Below are positions 1 through 13,300 of a stretch of 64,000 bases of DNA, in pieces. Below the pieces are notes generated by a model. The model had not been told where the DNA came from, did not search any database, and was given only the letters and a program-made list of their open reading frames with translations. The number at the start of each line of letters is the position of its first letter. Position 1 is the first letter of the stretch. Source of the DNA: Edolisoma coerulescens. Taxonomy: Eukaryota; Chordata; Aves; Passeriformes; Campephagidae. Position numbers and translations under genes: made by a program. The stretch is from the NCBI GenBank assembly GCA_013397115.1, contig VWZW01004136.1, positions 62,001 through 126,000 on the forward strand, read 5' to 3'.

Positions 1-3000
1 TTGATAGAACCTTTTCCCAAGGGAAAGCATACTATTAGGTACTCCCATGCTATGGGTACTATCCTTGAGCTGAGAAGAGGAGCAATAAACAGGTTGAAAT
101 GTTTTATGACGCAGAGTGGAAGAAATACCTTAGCATCTGCACTGATTTAAATACTCCCGAAAGTAGCAATTCTTATGCTTTAAAAATACGCTCCTCTATT
201 AATCTGCAGCTCCTATTAGGACAGCAAATTCTTGAGCATCTGCGTTAGCTGCAGGATTGACATCTTCCCATATAAGCTGGGAGGAGGGCTAAAAACAGTG
301 CCCAGGGGCTGAAATTCGGTGCAAGTGTAGACTTCAACAGTGCTGCAACACATACTTAACAAGAGCTGGGGGCAGCATTAAAGCATCAGTTACAGCTGGT
401 AGCATTCATGGCATGGCAGATCACTTGGTCTGACATTCCTCCAAATTATATGCACTGGGCACCAATACAAGATGCTACAATCCTGATTTTCCACTGCAAA
501 CCATTTAAAAGTCTGATGAAAGCAGAAGAAAGGCCAAATGGACCGTATTACCAAATATTCTATCCATCCCCTCCAGCTGTTTACTAGGGTCCAAAGGAAG
601 CTCTCCAGCTGGAAAATATGCCCTCCAAATTACTAAATATGAGATTTTCTGTTCAAGCATTGTTTTAATGTTTATCACGAAGTCCGTGGAAAAACATGGT
701 CTCTGTTTTTGATGGTCTGCTGGGGTTTTTTTGTAGTTTTTTGACATAAAATTTGGAATATATTTTCAGACTAGGCTGCATGTGTGTCTGCATGCATGTA
801 CAGAGGGATAAGAGCCTGTTGGGCACAATGATTGCTACAGAACATTTATCTGAATCTTCAATAGTTACAGCATTTGGTTCATTGAGCTGTTTCCAGTTGG
901 CAGAGGTTATTCTTGAGGGAAAAATCTGAGCACCAACAAAATGTTTCCAGTTAGATAATAAAACCTTGGTGGAGTTGATCAGCTGGCATTCTTCCAAACC
1001 GGAACGTGACATGCACCTGCTTCATTTATTTGTTTTATGCAGCTTCTCATTTAACAAACTGTAAATGAGAAAGGGAAAGCAATCAGGTTTGACTGAGCAA
1101 ATTGCTAACGTTTTCTTTATTTAGTTCGAGAAACTGCACACTGTAATGTCGGGCTGCAGTTACAATGCGGGGATAGTCTCCAGAGGACTGGAAAATAATT
1201 AGAAATATGCCAGTTATTTTCAACAAAAATTCTCTAAACCAGAGGTCTGCAGGCACTGATGCTTTTGGTGACTAAAATTGCTCTAGGGATAGATGACTTA
1301 AAATACAGCAGAGTTGAGATATTAAAGACCAACAGCCCTACTACAACTTCAGTTTGATTTTCATGTTTTTCACAGGGATAGATATTAAAAACCCAAACAC
1401 AAAAATATACAGAGAATGTAGACTTAAAGATGTTTTTTAGACCGGTTTAAGAGACATATCTTCTTTATCTGACATTTCTCCTGTAATCTTTTCTCAAACA
1501 ATCCTGTTCTGCCTGCAGACAATCCAGAAGTCCTTCAAGTCATTCTATATTTGAAGCCATTATTGTGTGTTTTGCTGTTTGGAGTTACTTGAATCAGCAG
1601 AATGTTACTAAATAAAAAAAACACATACTCAGGGAAACAATCTAAGATATATTATTAAAGAAAAGCAACAGAATTTTATGCAATGGCTAATGAATTTATT
1701 TCTACTCTTTGACTCTACTTGGACTTCTCAACTGAATCTGTGTAGTAAAGGCAGTGGAAATCATGGTTGAATTCCAGATCACTTACTAATGGGGGTTTTA
1801 GATAGCAACTTTTATGTATGTAGGCAGGTAGGTGTAATATATGTAAAAGTACTTACCTGTCTATCATGTCCCTAATTATTATGATAATCTGGTTATACTG
1901 CTGAAGATATAATTTCCTTACATTTGTGGTTTTACGAGTTTGATTTAATTATCTCTGAAAAAGTTTTCTGTCCTGTTTCAAATTCCAGTTGATTTTCCTT
2001 TCTAATTAACCTTTGCTCCCTGCTTCATAGACATACGTTTTAATTGTTTAATTGCTTGTAAAGCAGGGACATTTTTGACTTAGCATTCAACCATGTCCCA
2101 AAGTACATTGTTGAGCTTGGAGCTCAGGGGGGGAATTCAAAAGTGCTTCTGTGTGCAGCACTGTTTGAACTGCAGCTGCCTGCCTGCTGACAGGTAGGGA
2201 AGTCACTGTCAACAAGATTTAAAGTTGCTGTCATGTTTACACAGCCGCATAGAAAAGGTTGAGAGAGTATTGTGATTTAGTTGAAATTAAGTACCAACAG
2301 TTACTGGGCCATAGCAGTGTGCATTGGTTATGATTAATGTTTGACATCTGCATCTTTTTGAGATATTTTAGCCACTTTTCTTGTCAGATGAAAAGTGCAC
2401 TGCGATATGTTTCCAGTCATGGGGGAAGGTTCAGTGTGCTGAGGTTTCTAGTGCTTAAACTGAGCTTTTAAAGTCATGTAAGTTCTTAATTCTGAACCCT
2501 TGTAAGGATTTTCAATATATCTGAGCAGTTGGGAATTCTGTATTTCAGTGTTAAAAATCCCACTAGGCTAAACAAAGTTTTAAGCTATTAAATACTCTCC
2601 CTCGGTGCTCGCTGTGTTTTCTACTGGGATCTCCTGGTAACTGGTGATGAGTACTACCAGTATGGATCTGCTAAAGGAGTTGTTTCCCTCTACATATGAA
2701 AATTGCTACCAAAATTGAGAAGTGGTTCAGAGACACAAAGGTTTTGTCATGGACATTTTCAATTCAGATGGATATTGAGTTATTAAGAAGAAAGATTCAA
2801 ACAGTTAAATACAATTTTTGACTGAGTTTGCATATGTTTTATTAAAAGTTCAGGGTAGCCCAAGCAATGCTCTTCTACACACCACAGTCCTGTGTAGACA
2901 CAGATATTGCTAAAGAAACCAGCTTATACAATGTTTCTTTATTTCTGTCTCAAAGGAGCAAACATTGCAGTAATATTTTGAGTGGTTCTGATGGGTGCTG

Positions 3001-3059
3001 TGGATGCTGTCCTTGTGGTAATTAGTTGGAGAAAAAATTAGGTGTGTGCGTATAATTGG
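1..3059. other. Non-coding AT-rich interval
   Basis: Single-copy-looking AT-rich DNA without a recognisable gene or repeat. The minus strand has overlapping open frames of 80 and 115 codons between 505 and 1012, but they show no domain, no conserved motif and no splice or promoter context, so I treat them as chance. A short TATG/TAGG-rich stretch lies near 1812-1845. Confidence 0.7.
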
Positions 3060-3232
3060 ATCATAGAATGGTTTGGGTTGGAAGGCACCTTAAAATGGTC
3101 TGGTTGCAATCCCTGTGCCAGGAACAGGGACACCTTCCACTGGACCAGGTTGATCAGAGCCTCATCCAACCCGGCCTTGAACAATGCTGGGGATGGGATA
3201 TCCACAGCCTCTCCAGGCAATCTGAGAGTGTT
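3060..3232 (-). mobile_element. CR1 LINE, short 3'-end fragment
   Basis: On the plus strand the block opens with ATCATAGAAT and continues with the 'ggtttgggttggaagg' and 'acaccttccactggaccagg' segments familiar from the reverse complement of avian CR1 3' ends. The element therefore lies on the minus strand, with its 3' terminus at about 3060 and a 5' truncation near 3232. CR1 copies are typically 5'-truncated and end in short ATTCTATG-type repeats instead of poly-A; here only one terminal unit remains. The piece covers the region downstream of ORF2 and cannot encode protein. Small open frames across it in both directions are by-products. The right boundary is uncertain by about 10-20 bp because similarity fades after 'ctctccaggcaa'. 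Confidence 0.93.
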
Positions 3233-6200
3233 TTCAGCGTGCATTGAGATGACTCTAAATCAAAATGCACATATCTCAATCCCTCTGATCTCTGGACTAG
3301 TTTGAAATCCAGATCCAAATTTTGGAATTACTGAGATTTTGATCCTGAATATGTATTAATTCAAAATATATGTTTTGATATATATTAGTTATAGCTAAAT
3401 ATATAGAGTTTGCCTCTCTGGCAGGACTGTCCTGTTACTTCCATGTGAGTTTTCTCCTATGGGAAAAACCCAGAACATAAGAAGCCAGAACATGCTCTCT
3501 GTACACATTCCATTGTTCTCATTTTAATAAAGCATCTTAATATGAGCAGTTTTCTGCTGGATTTCTGAAGAGCTCCCATAAATATTCTATTTTAGTCACC
3601 TGGTAAATTTGAAACTTGCCTCAGTGCCTTACTAGGTGTCATAACCTGTTATCAGGTTAATCATCTGTAGTGACATCACTGCCAATGAGCAGTCCTTTCA
3701 GGTTTTATATCAGGAGCTGATGACCTTGCAGTCAAGGCATACTCAGGAGATGCATTCTGAAAGGGTGAAAATTTGTCTCCTTTACTATTTTTGTGATTTG
3801 GTGCTGCTGTGTCTACTTTGCCTTAATACTGATTTATATTTCACTCCTCTGTATGTGATGTGGTGCTGATGCTGGCTTTCATTCCAGGTCGTAAAGCAAT
3901 ATCTTTTAAATTATTAGAAAAATATAAATTATTTATAATGATTATTTTTAAAGTGAAGTAATTATAACCCATCTTTCATTTATGTGTCAATGAAAACAAT
4001 ACACATTAGTTACAATAGGATTAACACTGCATTTTTTCATGTTTGGTTTTTTCCTGCACTATGATTTCTGTACGTGTGATACTGAGGGAGATGTAATCTG
4101 CAGCTGTGTGTTTTGCATATTAATTTTACACAAAGCATGAAGAATTAAATTAATAATATGTTTCAGCATTATTGTTCATAACCTTGTGACAAAGGCAAAA
4201 AAGTCTTAGCATGAGAAAGAATTAGAAGGGCCAGAGGATGCACAAACAGGTAAAGTGTGACAACTGATAAAATAGTTGGGAAGCAGCCATGTGTCTTGTG
4301 ATACAGACATCAGGGAGAAATGGTAAGCACTTCGTCATTCCTGCCCTCCAGTGTCTGATGTTTCTGATTTCTTCTTTATTGATTTCAACTAAAGAAAATA
4401 TAGAGGAGTATAGAGGTGACCCATTTTGTTGACAGATACACGTGTTAGTCTTGTACTCCCAGCAAATAGTTTAGACATCAGGAATAATGGCTTATAGGTA
4501 AGAGATAAACACAATTTCCTGTGATTTCTAAACCTAGTGAATCAGCAGACACAGTCTGCTTTCAGGGTCTAAGTTGTTTATCTTTTATTCAACAGATTTA
4601 ACAGGACACTGGAAATTAAAAAAAAACCAATAAACCTCCTAAAAAACCCAACTGACTGACTAACCAAAACTCCACCACCACCAAATTGCTACAATTATTG
4701 AACTTTCATTGCTTCTGGAATGTATTATTTACTCTTCACAAAACCAGTGACAACTTACCCCTCTTCAACCTTGTGTGATTTTATAAGCCTGATCATTTCA
4801 TAAGTTTCAAGTAAGTGATGTCCTGCAGTACCTGTGATTATTTTATAAAAATGAAAATTTGGCATCAATTGTTGCTATTTAGGTATGAATGTCAGCCAAG
4901 GGCACTGGTAAAGGATTTTCCAGTCACATTCCATATACAGTCAGTATCACATCTTTCCACATTGTGTTATAAAATGTCAGTGGCAGTTGTTTGGAGTCTG
5001 TGTGCAATATTGACCATCAGAGAAACAATTCTTACATTTGTCTCATGTGGTAAAAAAGCATGCCAAGGCAATGAAGTAAAAATACAGCATCTGAAACAGT
5101 GACAAACTGTTGCACAGTTATACTATGATCATTCATTTTGATGCATAAACCAGTCATGTCCTACTTTCACATGGCTTCCTTTGTTTATTTAGAAAAATGC
5201 TCTTTTCAGTTTAAGTTATAGCTTTAGAAACACATGAAACCCCTTTCCTTTATGCTCAGCTAGTCAGTTTTCCAAACTATTTACTAAGGAGATATGAATT
5301 GTGGAGCAAAAAAGAATATCCATCTTTTTTCAGAAGAAAAATCCTGTGCTCCCCTGCCCAGGAGAGAGTGTCCTCAATGCTCAATGTATTTCAGTGTGAC
5401 ATAGTTCCAAGGCACAAAGATGCCTTATTGTATTTTATTGCACATTAGATGAGATTGTGAATGAGAGATCCAGGTGTTTACAGCAGGGATTTATGCAGTA
5501 GTGTTTGGATTAGAATGTCTTTGAAAGGGAGATTGTTCCTGGTCCAGAATGAGCTGAGCCCCTCCCGCGCATTGCTCCACAGCCCGAGCAGTTCCCATTC
5601 TGATCCTTGGAGATCAGATGCTGTTGATACAGGAACATGTGCAGGAGTTGTGGAAATCTTGATTTTTTTTTAAAAAAGGTGTCAATGCAGTGCACTTCCT
5701 AAATAATATGAATGAACTGTTTTTTCCATATCTCTACTTACCTTTCAGTGCATGTCCCGCCCTTGTGCTTTCGGGTGGCTTTACTTGCTGTTCGTATTGT
5801 CTACCAGAGGATATTTTGTGCAGCTATGAAACTTCGTGTCCTGCCTTCCACAACTTTTTCTTAATTCTCTTAGCCTTTTAATTCCCTTGGTGTAATTTTT
5901 CCCTTATACAGATTGTTTATAACACAGAAAATATTTTTTACTGATGTAGCATTGTTAATTGTGTTAATGGAAATGTCTCTTGCCCTTTGATTTGCCTATG
6001 TCAAAGTAAACCATAAATTGGAAATTGATTCATTATCTGTAAGACCCTGTATATTCTAATGCTTATGAATTTCTATTACTTGTTGTTATTGAGACTGGAA
6101 TGAAAAATTATTACATGCAGCGATCTAAATATAGAACTGTAATTATCTATCTAGCAATTAAAGGAGAAAAGACCATTGGAAAACTTTGAAGTTTTTTCTA

Positions 6201-7321
6201 TTGTTACAAGCACAGCGCTAGACTGGGTATTCTAATTCAACATTACAAAATTAAAACAAAAAAAGGGGAAAAAAAAGGTAATATTAAAAAGTCAAAAAGA
6301 TTGGAAATGTGAGTTAACAAAACAAGCTTAATGGGGCCCCTATTCCCCTATGATTCTTTGACTGGCATTTTTCTTGTGAGATAAAGATTTTTTGATATAC
6401 AGCTATGTTGATTTTTTTTTTAACTAAGACTAAAAATTCTTCGTGTTATTGTTTTCAAAATGAAAACAAGAAAAGCTCAGATTTACATCTAAATAAATCT
6501 GGTAATAATCCTTATTTTATGTGAATGAGTTTTTTAATTGCAATACATTCTAAAAAAAAAGGCTGTAAGCCCACATGTAAGTAGTGAATAAAGACATAGG
6601 TTAAAATTATGTCTATTTCTATAAGTCTTTAAATAACACTGCAGGAAGCCAAACACCTTCTGTTGCTCTTGAGCTGAAGTATGTGGGTGCAGGGTAATGA
6701 CAGAATATTTTTAAATAAGACATTAGTCTTTAGTTAACCTTAGTGAACCAGTTAATGAGTGAACACATGTTAACAAATCAATTAAAATCACAGGAAAATC
6801 TACACTGAGCTAAAGGAAAAAAACTTACAGGACCTGTAAAAAATGGTTTCTTTAAGCTTTCTAAGCAGGGGTAGAAGGTCCCTGCTCAGTCCTACATATG
6901 CTTAAGAATAGATTATGATTTGTCCTTAACGACTCAATTTCTGGTGACTAATTCTCATTTATAAACCTAACTATGGTGTAGTTCATAAGGCAATAACCCC
7001 AGGAAAATAATTTGAAGAAATATTAATTGTTTGTGGACTGCAGATAATCTAAAAACCCTGACAATTAACAATAAGAATGGTGTTCCAGAACCTTTATATG
7101 ACACTCCTACCGCCAAACCTGAGTGGGTTTTTTTTCCCAGTGTATGACTGTTTCTCTTTAACCAAAACACCTTTCATGAGAGATTTCAATTGCTGTCAGG
7201 TTTCTGTCTTTAGAAAGAAACCAGAGATGCATCTACACTCGATGTGATCTTGAGACAGTGCATAGCAAAGCTGGATTGAATGATTAACAATTATACCAGC
7301 CTTAAGTTTGTATAATGGCAT
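3233..7321. other. Non-coding AT-rich interval with low-complexity patches
   Basis: No gene recognised. Low-complexity patches are an A/C-rich stretch with a (CCA)4 run at about 4618-4684, a T9A6 block near 5660-5676, and an A-rich stretch at about 6247-6300. Open frames of 60-95 codons (for example 4815-5102 and 5461-5673) have no recognisable motif. Confidence 0.65.
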
Positions 7322-7326
7322 TGGTA

Positions 7327-7366
7327 CAATTATAATTACAATTATAATTATTATTATTATTATTAC
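7327..7366. repeat. (ATT)n microsatellite, imperfect
   Basis: An imperfect start (attataattacaattataa) runs into about six clean TTA units ending near 7365. It is a simple trinucleotide repeat with no associated gene. Confidence 0.9.
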
Positions 7367-10300
7367 TTCTGTTATTTAGTTCAATTAGATCTGAGAGCAC
7401 AAACACAAATACGTGACCTATTTGACTCATTAAAGCGTGATAGAATATTCACAGTAAGTAGCTGTACTTGCAGTGCAACAACATTAAGAAGTGATTTGCA
7501 CTTAAATCTCCATGTGAGAACCCACTTAGGGACCAGGTCTTCCTTAAAACCAGTAGCTCCCCAGGAAAGGGACTTAAAATGGGAGTGGAGCAAAAGTGAG
7601 CTTTTGTGTTTAACTGGGTTTCAAATAACCTTAGAAACCATAAAGTGTATGACAAAATTCTAAATTACTTCAGTAAAGCTGATTTAACTTTTTGTTCTTA
7701 TTATCTTGTGTGTCTGCTGAGTTACTTTTCCTTTTTCTGGGTTTGGTTTTGTTTTCTGCCATGCATTAGTTGACCCTACACACTGATTTTGTATTTTATC
7801 TTTTCTCACAGGTACCTTTTCCCTCTCATTCTTTTTCTCTTATATAGGGCAGCTGCTCTGAAAATATTTCTTTAGACTTCCCATAGAAGCCCACAAGGTC
7901 CATGTGTAGGGTTTGATACCTAGATTGGTTATAAGAGACTAAAAACTATAGGAATGAAAAGCATGAAAGAACATACATCATGGAGTAATTCATAATTCAT
8001 GGAGTGTTCACCAGTTTCTCATGGAGTGAAATCTAGAAGTTTTGAAGAGTTAAGGGCAGAACTCTACTGAAAACTTTTGCTTCTCCTGTTGACTGCACAT
8101 CAATTGTTTTGCCCCAAATCAGGTGAATAATGTTAAATATTTTACAACATCAATAACATGAAGAAACAGTAGATAACTTTTTTCTTTCAACACATTTTTC
8201 TCTAGTGGCCCTTCTTTTTCAAACTGTTTCCTATGCAGGACACAAAGCACTTTTTGTACCCTTTCTCAGGGGACATGAACTCTTACCCTGCTAAGTGGTG
8301 GTCACAACTGAGAATCCACTGACAAATCCTCATGGAAAGGATCACACGTGACTGTGGAAAGGAGGTCCCGTGGTGCTGCAGATTTGCTTTTCTATTTGTG
8401 TACTTTGAGGAAATATGTTGAAAATGTTGGCATGAACCAAATTCCACGGCTCCACATTTCAGCCCCTTCTAGCCCTGGAGTTAAATTTGGTCAGAGATTG
8501 TGCTTCATTAATGATAAATTGATGGAAGTTGCAAAAATGAGGACTATAGGAGTCCTTTCAGGACCAGTCCAGTTGCATGCTATACTTTAGGCAGCTCTGC
8601 AAATAAGCTAAAATTTAAAGACTTTAGAGAATAATGTTGATTACTTTGTTGTGATCATTTGCATTAAAGAGTTAGTTTCTAAATATCTCTGATGAAGGTG
8701 TTTCTCATAATTGGTGCCTGCAAAACATAACATCCCACTTACCCAGCATGGTCACAGGGGTAACATCCTTGCCACAGCTGGTGAAAGTTCTGCACAGTGA
8801 ATACAATATTCTGACTCTTTTAATGCCTCTTTTCTCTTTGTGTTTTTTCTTTAGTGGTTATTTCTGGAATGAATATGATTGCTGTGCTTTGAGTGCTGTC
8901 AGCATTCTGCTGGAAAATATACAAAAGTTCCCTCAATAAGTGATAGTTAGGAATGCATCCCTGTGTTCAGATACTTTTTGCTGTATTTTGTATATATTTG
9001 TAATTTTATCTTTGAAGTCTGATGAATGTTTCTCATTGCAGTTTGGGTGCTATTGGAGATCAAAGTAACTCCTATATGAACAAGCTTTTAATTTGGCAGT
9101 GAGAGACTGCTGACAATGAACAGAAGAATGACTTAATTTTTTTTTTTTGATGAGAGAGTTGTGAATAATTTAATTCAGAAGCTATCAAATTATCACTTAT
9201 GAAAATATTAAATGGCTTTTTCTTCCATTTTTTCTTTACATGTGGTACTCCTTACCCATCTACTAGATTTCAGCATATGCCTAGCTATCATGTCTTGAAA
9301 GTAGAACAAATTTTGGAAGTGAGTGCTCACCTTTAGCAATGATTATTTCCCCTTACAGACACTTTTAGAACTTCTGTGCAGAGATTTTTTTTTCAGTTGA
9401 TGTTCCTACTCGTGTATCAAATTTTATTTACCCTAATTTTTTGCCTCAATTTATGCAAACCCTCAGTTTGAAAAGGTAATGTGGAATTCTACCATACACC
9501 ATATACTTGTAGTCCTTAACCTCATGCCATCCTCAGCTCTTGGAAATATACACTTATTAGCCAACTCATTAGTAGCCTTAATGAAAATTCTGGACAGGAA
9601 GCTTTCTGCCAGCTAGGTCTCCTTTGCTTTTGGTAACAAACTGTGAAAAACTGGGTTTGGGCTATGGTTTTTCAGCCAGGTTTTGCACCTGTTTTTTTTT
9701 CTTTTTACCTGTCCAGTGTGCTTGTCAAGTGCTGATGAGATTGCCAAGTGAGATGCTATCTCAATTTTCCTAAAATCAGGATGTAAGAGGCTTTATTTTC
9801 CATCTGTTAAACACAGAAGATCCTCTAGCCTGTTGAAAAAGAAAATTTGGTGCTGACATATCTATACTGTCTGCAGTTTTTCCTGCACTGCCTTCTAGAT
9901 GGTTTCAAGGAGGTAGATAAGCTACTGCAGAAATTTTGGGGAACTGACGTTAACTGCCTGGCCTGTAATTTTTACTTCTCTCTTTCTTACTTTTTTAACA
10001 GGGATGCTTTGTTGTTCCAACTCCCATCTTCTGAGAACATTGTGAGATAACCATAAAGAACTCAGAAATCACTTTGACCATTGCTTTAGGTATCCTAGGT
10101 AAAACTGAGAACATTCCAGTAACTTGGAAACAAACTGCCTTTCAGACAGCTTTCTACATCATGCTTCAAAATTTCATTTCAGGTAACTTTTTAGTAAATA
10201 ATGTTTGAAAAAGCCACATTTGTTCATATCGTGAAAGTCTGTGATATTTCTTAGTGGATTTGGTGTTACAGCTCCATTTGTATGAACATTAAAACAACCC

Positions 10301-13300
10301 ATTAGAAGGAAGCAATAAGAAGGAAGAAATAAAGAGTTTTCACTCAAGAACTTAGAAAAAGAAACTAGTAAGTCAGCATTGCATTTTATATGGCTGAAGG
10401 GAATTATTTAAAATAGGCAAATTTGTACTCTGCCTCTAGTTTCTTTATTGATTATTGGTTTTATTTAGTATTTAAACAGCATCCTGCTCTTTATAAGGTT
10501 TATCTGCCCATTAATGCTTACCTCTTGACATCTGCAGGACACTTTAATGGAAAATATCATTGATGAAACTGTTTCCTCAAGGTGTAAAATCTAGACAAGA
10601 GAGAAAATGATTAGTCACAGTGACAGAGTGAACGTTTGGGAATCACTTTTTCTGTGCATATCATTAAAAAATCAATAAGATGAATATATGGAAGCCAATA
10701 GTATTTACTATAGAAGAACAAAGGAAAATAGAGAAGCCATACTTTGCATTACTAAGGTTTTGCTCTGTGACCAGGTTCTCTTGTGGGATGAAACTTTGAG
10801 AGGCAGTAATAAAGGTCACCTTTGCTGTGCAGTGTTTGTTCTCTTCATAGCCCTTCATGGAGAATGACAGTCAGATTGCTTAGTTCTAAACCCACAAATT
10901 TACCCTCTTGAATTGTATTCAGAAAATGAAATTACCCCATGAATTCTTTTCTAGCCTGACTTTTTCATCTCAAAACTGTGTTTATTGTACTTTGGATATT
11001 TTTGAGAATATAGTTTTCCTGTTCAGCATTGATGTATGACTTATTGACGAACATGAAATATATAACTTTAAATCTATTAGCTCTTCATCCTGTGTTGTTT
11101 ATGGAAGATTATAATTCAGTATTTCCTCCCCAAGGGAGAGGCCACTAGACAATGTGATATACCTGTGGCTAGTGTCATGCTTAAGTAAAACAGGCATATT
11201 GCAAAGCTGAGGAGTTTAAATATACCCACTCATATCTCATTATTTCTGAGTTGTGTTCTTTGTGAAGCCATCAGTGAAAAGCAGAAACCAATAAGAAATT
11301 ACTTCTTTGCAAACTTACACAGCCAGCAAACCTCCTTGAAATCACAAAAAAGCCTTGTAAAAGTGTCACAGGTTCAGACCAAATTCTGATACCATCATAA
11401 ATGAAATGTAAAACTTTAAAAGTCTAGATTTCTTTTTAGTCTCTAATGAGAGCTCATCTCATTAAAAATTAACACCTTTTTATTATACCTAATTTACTTA
11501 TAAATCTTATTGCCAACCATTATCAACTCTCACAGACATCTCAATCAACCTTATGATTAAATCTGTTTTATTCAAGCTATTCTTTTTCCACTGATTTTAA
11601 TTCTATCTTAATGACTTTCCTTTTTTCCATTGAAAATTCACTCAGCTTTGGAGACTTCCTCATTGTTTCATGTGTCACTATTTTCATACCTTGAAACTTG
11701 ACTATTTTTTTAGCTTCCAGCTGAGTCTTTTTATTAAAAGTATTTTGTTGAGGAAAAATGAATCTCCTAACTGTCTAAACACTTTAACATCCATGAATGT
11801 GTTTTTGTAAAAGGCTTTTTTCTTACTGCCTCAAGAGTTTAAACACTAATAATTAAAATTTTGTTTTACACTTCACTTCCATGTTTTTGCTAAGTATATG
11901 GGGGGCTTAGTTGTGACTGAGTTACCAATGAGTGGCAGCCCTGTTCTGAGGCAGGGTATTAGACATGCTAATCCTGACCAGGTGAAATGGCTAGAGGCAA
12001 GAAGAAGAATCAATCTATTTCCTCATGTTTTGGTGTGTCAGAAAATTATTATCAGTGCATGCTAGAATGTCTCCTGTAGAATCTGAAAATGAAGTTATTT
12101 TTCCTGATTATCTCCTGCTCTCTGACACATCATATCCACTAAGAACTTATAATAAACTATATAAGAAATAAGAAGACAGAGGTTTTTAATAAATGTTAAG
12201 ACATCTTGGAAATAGAATTAACTCTTAGTCTACAAGGGTTTGTGTGGCATATTATGTGTCTGGAATTCCTAGGGCAAGTTCCTTCTCACTGCCAGGTAAA
12301 TTAATTGGTAGGTGCTTCCTCTGTCCCGTTTACATGTTCCTACTATATCACATCCTTCAAAGTGTGAATTTCATCCTAATTACAGTGAGTTAGGCATTCT
12401 TTCTTCCAAAAGAAATAATTGTGTTGGTTATTTCTCTTTATTGCAGTGGTATAAGACAAGATGTCTCAATATATTTGAGTGCATTTCTTCCTGTTGAATC
12501 TCCCTTGCAGTTCAATGTGGAATTAGTCCCACTGAGTGTGCTCACAGGAATGTGGAACACTCCTGCAGTTGGCAAGACAAAATATCAGTAAAGGTAAACA
12601 TCTTGAGTGTTTTCATAGATGTGTGTTCTAAGAACTGAACGTCAGTTGGTCCACTAAGAGCTACAACAAAAATAATGAGGATGGTGTTTTTGAGAGGGTT
12701 AAGGAAACAAGAGTAAAATGTGTTGCTCTTAATTTATTTCAACAAGTGTATGCTTAAGATTTTTTTTTTCTAAATTTGCCATAGGTTGATTTAATCTTAG
12801 AAGTACCTCAGGTAAGTATTTTTAAGAATAAGCAGGAATTTAACACATTTGTTTAAGCATTCTCCAGGACACCTGAAATTTGAAACACATCCTTATTCCT
12901 GTCAGTCATGACAAATGGTAGAGTTACTTGTTTGCTTAATTTTGTACTGTTTTTGTTTGTACAGCAAAGAACTAGCTATAGAGATCTATTTTAAGGGGAA
13001 ATGCTATATTATGCTGTCATTCACTCACTGCTCACATGGCATGATATTGTTGTTTGTGGTCTGTTGTTAGTCTGCCAGCTTGGATGAGATAGTAATCATA
13101 ACACGAGATTTCAGCAAAAAGCCTGCAAACCTTGAAGTCCCCATTGTATGCTATTTGGAGAAGCAGTTTTGATATTTGTGTCTCAGCTTGCATGAGCAGT
13201 ATCACATTACTCGAAATTGTGTTTTCCTACAATGATTCCCACAGGTAAGGACTCTCTGCAGCATCAAGATTATTTTGTTCAATTTGGCACAGGTAGGTTT

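Noticed and set aside
505..1012. Overlapping 80- and 115-codon minus-strand frames
   Set aside because: No domain or conserved motif, overlapping in different frames, no splice or promoter context; consistent with chance.
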